Shown here: in pieces, positions 56,512 to 64,000 of the stretch | Numbering within the stretch: the first letter of the stretch is position 1 | Layout: every line of letters starts with the position of its first letter | From: Fontisubflavum oceani | GTDB lineage: Bacteria > Pseudomonadota > Alphaproteobacteria > Rhodobacterales > Rhodobacteraceae | Direction of reading: 5' to 3' | Length of the DNA: 64,000 nt | NCBI RefSeq assembly: GCF_030407165.1 | Contig: NZ_CP129111.1 | Coordinates: forward strand, 558,001 to 622,000 | The notes under the pieces: model-generated | The model's database searches: none | What the model was told of the DNA's origin: nothing | What the model saw: the letters and a program-made list of their open reading frames with translations, nothing else | Translations under genes and position numbers: made by a program

Positions 56512-58718
56512 CTCATCTCCATCCGTCGCAGTCTAAGCGCATTCATCACGACCAGAACCGAACTGGCCGCCATCGCGCCTGCGGCCAGCATTGGCGACAG
56601 AACCGGCCCGCCAAAAATCGCCAGAAGCCCCGCCGCGACGGGGATCAAAGCCACATTATAGCCAAAGGCCCAAACGAGGTTCTGCGCGATGTTGCGCATC
56701 GTCCGGCGGCTGACCTCCATCGCGGTGCTGACGCCCGATGGCGCGCCAGAGATCAAAACAACATCCGCCGCCTCCATCGCCACATCCGTGCCCGAACCCA
56801 GCGCCACGCCCACATCCGCCGCGGCCAAAACCGGCGCGTCATTGATCCCGTCGCCCACGAAGGCCACTTTGCGCTTCTCCTTGCGCCAATCGGCCACTTT
56901 CGCACGTTTCTGCGCCGGGTCCAGCCGCGACAACGCGATCTCGATACCAAGCGCCTCTGCCACCGCCGCGACAGGCCCCTCCGCATCACCAGACAGCATC
57001 GCAACCGCAATGCCACGGTCTTTCAGGGCTTGAACGGCCCGCGCTGCATCGGGCTTGACTGGATCGGCCAGCGCAATCGCCCCCAGATAATCCGCGTCCC
57101 GCGCCACATGGATCAAGGTTTCGGACCCATCCGCCAAGTCACCTGGCGCAACGCCCGCCTCCGCCATCAGCGCCTCTGTCCCAATCCGGAGCTGCGCATC
57201 GCCCACAAACGCCTCAACACCCGCACCGGTTCGGCTCTGAAAGCCATGCACAGGCGGCAGATCCAACCCTCGCGCCGCCGCTTCGGCCACAATCGCTTGC
57301 CCCAGCGGGTGTTCCGAGGCCTGCTCCACCGCAGCGGCGAGCGCCAGAAGCTCCGCCTCCGGCAAGCCCGGTTCTGGCGCCACACGCACCACTTTCGGCG
57401 CGCCTTCGGTCAGCGTTCCGGTCTTGTCGAACGCCACCAGATCGACGCGCCCCAATTCTTGCAACGCATCGCCCTTACGGAACAGCACGCCCAGTTCCGC
57501 TGCCCGGCCCGTGCCTGCCATGATTGAAACCGGTGTCGCCAAACCCATCGCACACGGGCAGGCGATGATCAGCACCGACACACCAATCACCAAGGCCGTG
57601 ATTGGATCGGGGCCGAGGAAAAACCAACCGCCCGCCGCAAGAACCGCAATCGCCAAAACCACGGGCACGAACACACCCGTTACCTTGTTGATCAAGCTTT
57701 GGATCGGCAGTCGCGTCGCCTGTGCGTCCTCAACCATGCGGACGATCTGCGCCAAGACGGTATCGGCCCCCACATGGGTCGCCCGATAGATCAGTCCGCC
57801 GGTGCCGTTCAGCGTTCCGCCGGTCACCGTATCGCCAGGGCCTTTCGGCGCGGGCACCGGCTCGCCGGTGATCATCGCCTCTTCAATATAGGTCTCACCC
57901 TCGATCACCACACCATCGACAGCCACCCGTTCGCCCGGGAAAAGCCGCAGCTTGTCGCCCGGCTGAATATCGGCCAGAGCCACGCGTTGCCCATCGGCTG
58001 TCGTCGCCGTATCCGGCCTCAGCCCCATCAGTTCGCGAATGGCCGAGCCCGCCTGCCCCCGCGCGCGGGCCTCCAGATAGCGGCCGAGCAGGATCAGCGT
58101 CACAATCACCGCCGCCGCCTCGAAATAGACGAAACGCGATCCGGCGGGCAGAAGCCCGGGCGCGAAGGTCACGACGGTTGAGAAGGCCCAAGCCGCCGAT
58201 GTGCCCAACACCACAAGACTGTTCATCTCTGGCGCCAGACGCAGAAGCGCGGGCACCCCATGACGGAAAAACACCCGGCCCGGCCCTGCCAAAACCGCCG
58301 TGGTCAGCACGAACTGGATCAGATGGGATGGAAACGTCCCGATCGTGGCCATCACCCAATGGTGAAACGGCGGATAGAGATGCCCGCCCATTTCCAGCAC
58401 GAAGACCGGCAGTGTCAGGACCGCCGCGATCAGAAAGCTGCGCCAAAGCGGGGCAGCCTCGTCCTCCTCTGGTTCCGCAATCTCCGGCTTGGCCTCAGGC
58501 GTGACAGGATAGCCCGCCTGATCCATCACCGCTTGGATCGCGCTCAGATCCAAAGGCCCGGCGCTGACCACATCCGCCCGTTTCGTGGCCAGATTCACCC
58601 GCGCCTCCAGTATCCCCGGCGCGCCGCCCAGCGCGGTTTCCGCCCGCGCCACACAGCCGCCGCAGGACAAGTTACCAACGGTCAGGCGGGTGACGATTTC
58701 ACTGTGATCCTTGGGCAT
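56508..58718 (-). CDS. copA: Copper-exporting P1B-type ATPase
   Basis: The 736-residue pump has one N-terminal heavy-metal domain (GNLSCGGCVARAE, Cys19 and Cys22), membrane helices and the phosphatase TGEP loop (MITGEPVPAPKG). The transmembrane CPC motif (IIACPCAMGLATP) is of the Cu(I) class. The phosphorylation site DKTGTLTEG, the HP-motif SEHPLGQAI and the hinge GDGINDAPVLAAADVG are intact. A regular starter with a MerR-type promoter lies upstream. It moves cytosolic Cu(I) to the periplasm. Confidence 0.95.
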   Translation of the reverse strand: MPKDHSEIVTRLTVGNLSCGGCVARAETALGGAPGILEARVNLATKRADVVSAGPLDLSAIQAVMDQAGYPVTPEAKPEIAEPEEDEAAPLWRSFLIAAVLTLPVFVLEMGGHLYPPFHHWVMATIGTFPSHLIQFVLTTAVLAGPGRVFFRHGVPALLRLAPEMNSLVVLGTSAAWAFSTVVTFAPGLLPAGSRFVYFEAAAVIVTLILLGRYLEARARGQAGSAIRELMGLRPDTATTADGQRVALADIQPGDKLRLFPGERVAVDGVVIEGETYIEEAMITGEPVPAPKGPGDTVTGGTLNGTGGLIYRATHVGADTVLAQIVRMVEDAQATRLPIQSLINKVTGVFVPVVLAIAVLAAGGWFFLGPDPITALVIGVSVLIIACPCAMGLATPVSIMAGTGRAAELGVLFRKGDALQELGRVDLVAFDKTGTLTEGAPKVVRVAPEPGLPEAELLALAAAVEQASEHPLGQAIVAEAAARGLDLPPVHGFQSRTGAGVEAFVGDAQLRIGTEALMAEAGVAPGDLADGSETLIHVARDADYLGAIALADPVKPDAARAVQALKDRGIAVAMLSGDAEGPVAAVAEALGIEIALSRLDPAQKRAKVADWRKEKRKVAFVGDGINDAPVLAAADVGVALGSGTDVAMEAADVVLISGAPSGVSTAMEVSRRTMRNIAQNLVWAFGYNVALIPVAAGLLAIFGGPVLSPMLAAGAMAASSVLVVMNALRLRRMEMR

Positions 58719-58748
58719 CGGGCAAGCCTCTTCTATCCGGTCCCGCCA

Positions 58749-58779
58749 GATATAAGGCTTCCAGTCACGGGAAGGTCAA
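58749..58779 (-). promoter_or_regulatory. MerR/CueR-type promoter with 19-bp spacer ahead of copA
   Basis: On the minus strand, TTGACC (58774-58779) and TATATC (58749-58754) are separated by exactly 19 bases. They contain the dyad CTTCC-N7-GGAAG. An overlong spacer with a dyad is the hallmark of promoters activated by MerR-family proteins. The copA ATG lies 31 bases downstream. Confidence 0.85.
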
Positions 58780-58785
58780 GAGACC

Positions 58786-59736
58786 CTAATCGGTGATCCA
58801 GTCGAAAAATCCGGGGCCGGCTTGGCCGCGCAAGCGTGCCGCCATCTCGGCGCCAAGCGCCGCGCCATCTTCGATTGGCGCATTGGCCTCGTCCTGCAGT
58901 GTCTCCGACCCGTCGGGCCGCAAAATCTCACCCCTGAGCCGGAGCATCCCGCCCTCCAACTCCGCCAATCCGGCGATCGGCGTCTGGCAAGACCCGTCCA
59001 GCCCTGCCAAAAATGCCCGCTCGGCGGCCAAGCGTTGCCCCGTCGGCCCGTCATGGATCGCTTCCAAGAGCGCCGCCGCGCGACTGTCCGCTGCACGCCG
59101 CTCGATCCCAATCGCGCCTTGGGCCACGGCGGGCAACACGTCCTCCACGGCAATCGCGGATTTCACCACCTCTTCCATCCCCAACCGGCGCAACCCGGCC
59201 ATGGCCAGAAAGGTCGCATCGGCCACCCCATCGCCAAGCTTTTTCATCCGCGTCTGCACATTCCCGCGAAACTCCACAACTTCCAGATCGGGCCGCCGCG
59301 CCCGAAGCTGCGCCGCCCGTCTCAAGCTTGAGGTGCCAACCCGCGCCCCCGCAGGCAAAGCGGCCAGGCTGTCGAAACCAAGGGACACAAACGCATCGCG
59401 CACATCCTCGCGCGGCAGATAGGTATCGAGCAGCAACCCCTCCGGCTGCGCCACCGGCATATCCTTCATCGAATGCACCGCGATATCGATTGCGCCGGAC
59501 AGCAGATCCTCTTCGATCTCCTTCGTGAAGAGCCCCTTGCCACCGATCTCCTTCAGCGGCCGGTCCTGCACCTTATCTCCCGTGGTCTTGATCACCACGA
59601 TCTCAAACGCGGCCTGCGGCAAATCGAACGCAGCGGCCAGCCGATCGCGCGTCTCATGCGCCTGCGCAAGCGCCAGCGGCGAGCCTCTGGTGCCAATCTT
59701 CAAAGGCTCTGCGGGGGTGGGCAAATCAACGGTCAT
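58786..59736 (-). CDS. hemC: Hydroxymethylbilane synthase (porphobilinogen deaminase)
   Basis: The start is ATG 59734-59736 (MTVDLPTPAEPLKIGTRGSP) with GAGAGGGG upstream; 316 residues. Family marks are the N-terminal IGTRGSPLALAQA, IKTTGD, the catalytic Asp region HSMKDMPV and the cofactor-binding Cys in LDGSCQTPIAGLAE. It makes hydroxymethylbilane from four porphobilinogen in tetrapyrrole synthesis. It is divergent from hemE across 98 bases. Confidence 0.95.
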   Translation of the reverse strand: MTVDLPTPAEPLKIGTRGSPLALAQAHETRDRLAAAFDLPQAAFEIVVIKTTGDKVQDRPLKEIGGKGLFTKEIEEDLLSGAIDIAVHSMKDMPVAQPEGLLLDTYLPREDVRDAFVSLGFDSLAALPAGARVGTSSLRRAAQLRARRPDLEVVEFRGNVQTRMKKLGDGVADATFLAMAGLRRLGMEEVVKSAIAVEDVLPAVAQGAIGIERRAADSRAAALLEAIHDGPTGQRLAAERAFLAGLDGSCQTPIAGLAELEGGMLRLRGEILRPDGSETLQDEANAPIEDGAALGAEMAARLRGQAGPGFFDWITD

Positions 59737-59834
59737 GCCCCTCTCTATCCAAGCCCGCCGGTGGTGACAACGGAGCCCGTCTTGACACTTCGCCGCCCAC
59801 ACCAGACGGTGCGCGCCAGACAAAGGATCCGTTG

Positions 59835-60866
59835 ATGAGCACTGAGAAAAAACTCCTTCGCAGCTTGGCTGGCGAAACCCTCCCCATCCCGCCGGTTTGG
59901 ATGATGCGCCAGGCCGGGCGCTACCTGCCGGAATACCGCGCCACCCGGGCCGAGGCGGGGGATTTCCTGTCGCTCTGCTATAACTCCGAGCTCGCCGCTG
60001 AGGTGACGCTTCAACCGATCCGCCGCTATGGGTTCGATGCGGCGATCATGTTTGCTGACATTCTCTTGGTGCCGGACGCACTTGGCGCGGATGTCTGGTT
60101 CGTCACCGGCGAAGGCCCGCGCCTGTCGACCATCACCCGGCCGGACGGGCTCGCGCCGCTCAAAGGCAAAGACGACATCCACGATCACCTCGCGCCGATC
60201 TACGAAACCCTGCGAATCCTGCGCCGTGAGTTGCCTTCCGATACCGCGCTGATCGGCTTTGCGGGCGCGCCATGGACCGTCGCCACCTATATGATCGCCG
60301 GGCGCGGCACCCCGGATCAAGGCCCGGCCCATAAGCTGAAAGCCGAGGATCGCGCGACGTTTGAGGCACTCCTGGATTTGTTGACCGAAGCGACGATTGA
60401 GTATCTCTCGAAACAGGTCGACGCCGGGGCGGAGGTTGTGAAACTCTTCGACAGTTGGGCCGGGTCGCTGAACGGCGAGGATTTCACCAAATACGCACTC
60501 GCACCCGCCAAGCGGATCATCGCAGAACTGAAATCCCGCCACCCGGGCTTGCCCGTCATCGCCTTCCCTCGCCAGGCGGGCGAGGCCTATATCGGCTTCG
60601 CCAAGGCGGTCGGCGCGGATGGGCTGGCCATCGACACCAATGTCGATCCTGCTTGGGCGGCGGAGCATTTGCAGCCCGATAGCTGTATTCAGGGCAACCT
60701 GGACCCAAAACATATGGTCACCGGCGGGCAGCCCCTGGTCGATGAAACCCGCGCCATTATCGAGGCGCTCAAGGGCGGGCCGCATATCTTCAATCTGGGT
60801 CATGGCATTACACCAGATGCGGACCCCGAGAATGTGCACCGGATGCTGGAGGCGATCCGGAGCTAG
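59835..60866 (+). CDS. hemE: Uroporphyrinogen decarboxylase
   Basis: The start is ATG 59835 (MSTEKKLLRSLAGETLPIPP) with AAAGGA upstream; 343 residues. The family signatures PPVWMMRQAGRYLPEYRATR and the GFAGAPWTVATYMI segment are present, as are FDSWAG and FNLGHGITP near the C-terminus. It decarboxylates uroporphyrinogen III to coproporphyrinogen III, the step before HemF. Confidence 0.95.
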   Translation: MSTEKKLLRSLAGETLPIPPVWMMRQAGRYLPEYRATRAEAGDFLSLCYNSELAAEVTLQPIRRYGFDAAIMFADILLVPDALGADVWFVTGEGPRLSTITRPDGLAPLKGKDDIHDHLAPIYETLRILRRELPSDTALIGFAGAPWTVATYMIAGRGTPDQGPAHKLKAEDRATFEALLDLLTEATIEYLSKQVDAGAEVVKLFDSWAGSLNGEDFTKYALAPAKRIIAELKSRHPGLPVIAFPRQAGEAYIGFAKAVGADGLAIDTNVDPAWAAEHLQPDSCIQGNLDPKHMVTGGQPLVDETRAIIEALKGGPHIFNLGHGITPDADPENVHRMLEAIRS

Positions 60867-60884
60867 CACAAGAAGGGACACCGG

Positions 60885-62057
60885 ATGAACAAACCCGTCG
60901 ATTTCGCGGTGATCGGACGCGGCATGATGGGCAGCGCCTGCGCCCGATACCTGGCGGAGAGCGGGGCGTCCGTCGCGCTGATCGGCCCGAATGAGCCCGC
61001 CGACCGAATAACGCATTCCGGCCCCTTCGGCAGCCATCACGACCAAGGCCGGATCACCCGTCGCCTGGCTCATGACGTGGATTGGGCACGGCTCTCAAGC
61101 CGGTCAATTGACCGCTATGCCGATCTTGAAACGCGAAGCGGATTAGAGATTTTCACCGCGTCAGGGGGCATGATGGCAGGCCCGCGCGCGGGTCCCGGCA
61201 GTGACTTTACCGAGAGCTTCCTGAAAGTCGCCGACGCGCTCGACATCCCACATGAGCACCACAACGACGCGACGCTTCCCCGGCGGTTCCCCGAGTTCAC
61301 CTTCCCGCCCGGCACAGAGGCCGCTTGGGAAGCCAGCGGCGGTACGATCAACCCCCGCGCCTTGCGGGATGCGGAAAGCCTCCTGGCCTCGAAAGCCAGC
61401 GCAGAGATCATCCCACAAGCCGTCACGGCCCTGAACCAAAACAAGCTGCACTTCGCAGATGGCACCACACTTGCCGCCGGTCACGTCGTGATGGCAACTG
61501 GCGCTTATGCGCATACGGATGATCTGCTCCCGGCCCGCCCGGAGATGAGAGTCTATGCCCGCACCATCGCCTTTGCTCAAGTTGATGAGACCGAAGCCGC
61601 CCGCCTGGCAAAGATGCCGAGCCTGATCTTCATCCCCGAAGGGTTGGCCTACGATCTCTACCTCCTGCCGCCGATCCGCTATCCCGATGGCAAGCTTTAC
61701 CTGAAGATCGGCGGCGAAGATGAAAGCCCACTTTTGACTAACCGATCTGACATCACCACATGGTTTCAAGGAGATGGCAACGCGCAGGTCAGCGAGACAC
61801 TCCTCACCCATCTCCGCACCCTGATGCCCGATCTCGCCATTCAAGGCACCCATACGGGCAGTTGCGCCGTCAGCTTCACGACCACCGGATATCCCTATAT
61901 CGACCGGCTGTCCGATGGTCTGACGCTCTTGACCGGCGGCAATGGCGCAGGCGCGAAGTGTTGTGATGAGCTGGGGCGGCTCGGTGCGATGGTGGCGCGT
62001 GGCGAAAGCATCCAGGCCGAAGGCTATGAGACGGATTTCCGCGCAGTCCTTGCTTGA
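60885..62057 (+). CDS. FAD-dependent oxidoreductase (DAO family, sarcosine oxidase-like)
   Basis: The 390-residue flavoprotein starts MNKPVDFAVIGRGMMGSACA with the GxGxxG dinucleotide motif. The DAO-type body follows, with GGTINPRALRDAESLLASKA, and ends with HTGSCAVSFTTTGYPYIDRL and TGGNGAGAKCCDELGRLGA. The terminal CC in GGNGAGAKCCDELGRL lies where MTOX/SoxA-like proteins carry the covalent flavin Cys, so covalent FAD is possible. It is 18 bases after hemE, but a role in heme synthesis is not implied. The amine or amino-acid substrate is unknown. Confidence 0.85.
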   Translation: MNKPVDFAVIGRGMMGSACARYLAESGASVALIGPNEPADRITHSGPFGSHHDQGRITRRLAHDVDWARLSSRSIDRYADLETRSGLEIFTASGGMMAGPRAGPGSDFTESFLKVADALDIPHEHHNDATLPRRFPEFTFPPGTEAAWEASGGTINPRALRDAESLLASKASAEIIPQAVTALNQNKLHFADGTTLAAGHVVMATGAYAHTDDLLPARPEMRVYARTIAFAQVDETEAARLAKMPSLIFIPEGLAYDLYLLPPIRYPDGKLYLKIGGEDESPLLTNRSDITTWFQGDGNAQVSETLLTHLRTLMPDLAIQGTHTGSCAVSFTTTGYPYIDRLSDGLTLLTGGNGAGAKCCDELGRLGAMVARGESIQAEGYETDFRAVLA

Positions 62058-62084
62058 ACCGCCCAAGGCCGCTAAGCGCCCATC

Positions 62085-63146
62085 ATGACGAGCTATCTCG
62101 ACCCTGCGCAAATCGATGTGATCGCGCCGAATTTCAAGCGCCGCCTCTCTGGCGTCACGGCGACGGTTGTGCGGCTGGTGCCGCTGCAAGCACAAGAGAT
62201 TGCGATTGCCGCCGTCGCGCCCGCTTTGCCGACCCATGTACCGCAAATCCGGCGCAGCGATCTGCTGACTATGCCCGCCAAAGGCCCGTCAGGTCACAGG
62301 GTGTGGCACGCGCGGCGGAACTCAGAAATGTTGGCCGGGCTGGTGCTGAAACATCTCTTTCGGAAACGGTTGAAACTGCTCTTCACCTCTGCGTCGCAAA
62401 GACAACACACGGGCTATTCCAAATGGCTGATCCGGCAGATGGATGCGGTGATTTCCACCTCGCAAAAGACCGCTGGCTATCTTGATCGGCCATCGACAGT
62501 GATCCTGCATGGCATTGATACGGAAAGCTTCTCTCCGCCTGTCGACCGCGCTGCCGTCAAAGCATCGCTTGGCCTTCCGCCCGGGCCGCTGGTCGGGTGT
62601 TTCGGGCGCATTCGGGCGCAAAAGGGCACGGATGTCTTTGTCGATGCGATGATCGAGGTGCTGCGAGATCGCCCGGATGCGGCGGCCATCGTCATGGGGC
62701 GCGCGACCGAGAAACATCTCGGCTTTGAGCGTGATTTGAAAGCAAAGGTCGCGGCGGCGGGCCTGGCCGATCGGCTGCTCTTCCCGCCCGAGGTCCCGGT
62801 TCATGACGTCGCCAAATGGTATCAGGCCCTGGATCTCTTCATCGCCCCGCAGCGGTGGGAGGGCTTCGGCCTCACCCCGCTGGAAGCCATGGCCTGCGCT
62901 GTGCCGGTTGTGGCCACGACGGTCGGGGCCTTTGAAGAACTGGTGGTGCCCGGAGAAACCGGCGCGCTGATCCCGCCCGGCGATGTTCCGGCGATGATCG
63001 AGGCCGCCGCGCAGTTGCTAGACTGTCCAGAAGATCGCGCCCGGCAAGCCGCCGCCGCACGTGCCCATGTCGTGCAGAATTTCCGGATTGAAGGCGAGGC
63101 GCAGAAGATCATCGCGATTTATCGCGACCTTCTTGGCGCCGCTTAA
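62085..63146 (+). CDS. GT4 glycosyltransferase, LpsB/LpcC-like
   Basis: The 353-residue protein starts MTSYLDPAQIDVIAPNFKRR and carries VIAPNFKRRLSGVTATVVRL, which I recognise from rhizobial LpsB/LpcC LPS-core mannosyltransferases. The C-terminal GT-B domain has GRIRAQKGTDVFVDAMIEVL, then LFIAPQRWEGFGLTPLEAMA with the donor-binding Glu pair. It probably adds a core sugar to lipopolysaccharide at the cytoplasmic face. It is not linked to the EPS block. Confidence 0.88.
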   Translation: MTSYLDPAQIDVIAPNFKRRLSGVTATVVRLVPLQAQEIAIAAVAPALPTHVPQIRRSDLLTMPAKGPSGHRVWHARRNSEMLAGLVLKHLFRKRLKLLFTSASQRQHTGYSKWLIRQMDAVISTSQKTAGYLDRPSTVILHGIDTESFSPPVDRAAVKASLGLPPGPLVGCFGRIRAQKGTDVFVDAMIEVLRDRPDAAAIVMGRATEKHLGFERDLKAKVAAAGLADRLLFPPEVPVHDVAKWYQALDLFIAPQRWEGFGLTPLEAMACAVPVVATTVGAFEELVVPGETGALIPPGDVPAMIEAAAQLLDCPEDRARQAAAARAHVVQNFRIEGEAQKIIAIYRDLLGAA

Positions 63147-63189
63147 TAGGTTACAAAAAACTCCGGATCGACGATTTTTCGTAACCTAT
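63146..63189. terminator. Inverted repeat between convergent glycosyltransferase and hemF genes
   Basis: ATAGGTTAC (63146-63154) and GTAACCTAT (63181-63189) flank A6 and T5 tracts, giving a stem whose A/T inner part continues the pairing. It overlaps the glycosyltransferase stop and ends two bases before the hemF stop. It is a plausible bidirectional terminator. Confidence 0.6.
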
Positions 63190-63191
63190 CC

Positions 63192-64000
63192 TCAGATCCA
63201 TTTCGCAATCGGCGGCAGACTCATCAAGACCGCATTCGCATCATGCCCGGTCTCGAGCCCGAATTTCGTGCCCCGGTCATAGACCAGATTATACTCCGCA
63301 TAGAGGCCGCGATGAACAAGCTGCGCCTCGCGGTCTTCCTCGGTGAATGCTTCATGCCGCCGGGCCTCAACCACACCCAAAAACGCCGGAAGAAACGCCC
63401 GGCCCACATCTTGGGTAAAGGCGAAATCGGCGTCCCAATCCTCGGTATTCAGGTCGTCATAGAAAATCCCGCCGACACCGCGCGCCCGGCCACGATGGGG
63501 AATATAGAAATACTCATCGGCCCAAGCCTTGAATTTGGGATAGTATTCCGGGTCGTGACGGTCGCAGTGATCCTTCAATACGGCATGAAAGGCGGCGGTA
63601 TCGGCCTCGTATTCAATGGCCGGGTTGAGATCCGCGCCGCCACCGAACCACCAGCCATGCGGCGTCCAAAACATCCTTGTGTTCATATGCACCGCCGGGA
63701 CGCGCGGGTTTTGCATATGCGCCACCAAGGAAATGCCCGAGGCCCAGAAGCGTGGATCATCTTTCAGCCCGCTCAGGTCCTTGCGGGCCGCCATCGCCTG
63801 CACCGCGCGGGGGCCGAGCGTGCCATAGACGGTGGAGACATTGACCCCAACCTTTTCAAAGACTTTGCCGCCCCGCATCACGCTCATCAATCCGCCGCCG
63901 GCATCCGAGCCATCCTCGGAGGCGCGCTTGGTCTCTTTGATCTCGAATCGGCCCGGAGCCCCCTCTCCGCCTTGCGTGTCTTCCAAGGCTTCAAAAGCCG
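63192..64000 (-). CDS. hemF: Oxygen-dependent coproporphyrinogen III oxidase, 5' end outside the window
   Basis: The frame is open to the window edge; about 269 C-terminal codons are visible of the roughly 290 usual. The visible part begins AFEALEDTQGGEGAPGRFEI. Family motifs are GGGLMSVMRGGKVFEKVGVN, HMNTRMFWTPHGWWFGGGAD with conserved His, and RGVGGIFYDDLN. It converts coproporphyrinogen III to protoporphyrinogen IX with O2. With hemC and hemE it completes a local tetrapyrrole cluster. Confidence 0.95.
   Translation of the reverse strand, partial: AFEALEDTQGGEGAPGRFEIKETKRASEDGSDAGGGLMSVMRGGKVFEKVGVNVSTVYGTLGPRAVQAMAARKDLSGLKDDPRFWASGISLVAHMQNPRVPAVHMNTRMFWTPHGWWFGGGADLNPAIEYEADTAAFHAVLKDHCDRHDPEYYPKFKAWADEYFYIPHRGRARGVGGIFYDDLNTEDWDADFAFTQDVGRAFLPAFLGVVEARRHEAFTEEDREAQLVHRGLYAEYNLVYDRGTKFGLETGHDANAVLMSLPPIAKWI

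Noticed and set aside
1..64000. CRISPR arrays, prophage or insertion sequences
   Set aside because: No regularly spaced repeats, Cas, integrase, capsid or transposase genes were found in either strand.

Overview
The window looks like a chromosomal segment of an alphaproteobacterium, most likely a marine Rhodobacteraceae (Roseobacter-group) bacterium. This is inferred from the high G+C, the wealth of ABC, TTT and RND transporters, the hemC/hemE/hemF neighbourhood, an LpsB-like glycosyltransferase and the gene style; no marker gene fixes the species. No rRNA, CRISPR array, prophage or insertion sequence was seen. There is one tRNA (Met, CAT).

Layout. (1) 1-5601: a minus-strand tripartite tricarboxylate transporter operon (tctC-tctB-tctA) followed by an AtuA-like DUF1446 protein and a DUF4387 protein, divergent from an IclR regulator. 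(2) 5772-10381: MarR regulator, membrane-fusion protein and RND efflux pump; the pump gene is frameshifted. (3) 10423-22548: a seven-gene minus-strand operon of proteins I cannot assign to any family, including one of about 2,300 residues (read here with three frameshifts) and one of 1,033. Upstream of it, behind AT-rich flanks, is a gene for a CdtB/DNase I-like nuclease (23118-23804). (4) 24172-31718: a peptide-type ABC transporter (ATPases and permeases on minus; binding protein, XRE-cupin regulator and M24 peptidase on plus) with a GAF-domain gene at the operon end. (5) 32106-41689: a Cys-rich protein, a PPP-type phosphatase and an exopolysaccharide block (sugar transferase, Wza-like export lipoprotein, Wzc-like tyrosine kinase, YjbH, YjbF and a YjbE-like peptide). 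(6) 42066-55000: tRNA-Met, a 2-oxoglutarate dioxygenase, then a nine-gene galactoside operon (ABC importer, GH4 alpha-galactosidase, SDR, DgoK, DgoA, SMP-30 lactonase, GH42 beta-galactosidase) facing its IclR regulator and ABC ATPase. (7) 55118-64000: serine hydrolase, CueR/CopA copper export with a classical 19-bp-spacer promoter, hemC, hemE, an FAD oxidoreductase, an LpsB-like glycosyltransferase and the start of hemF.

How the genes work together. The galactoside operon should import alpha- and beta-galactosides, hydrolyse them and oxidise galactose through galactonolactone, galactonate and KDGal to pyruvate and glyceraldehyde-3-phosphate. The galactonate dehydratase step is not in the window. 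The EPS block supplies initiation, length control and export, but no Wzx, Wzy or other glycosyltransferase.

A dominant technical feature is frameshifting. At least seven reading frames break by one base where the continuation is obvious in another frame, mostly at runs of 4-6 G or C that would need one more base. I saw no G or C run longer than six in a by-eye scan. Undercalled homopolymers are therefore the simplest explanation, and the affected genes are probably intact in the organism. The most interesting biology is the unassigned operon at 10423-22548 with the neighbouring CdtB-like nuclease.
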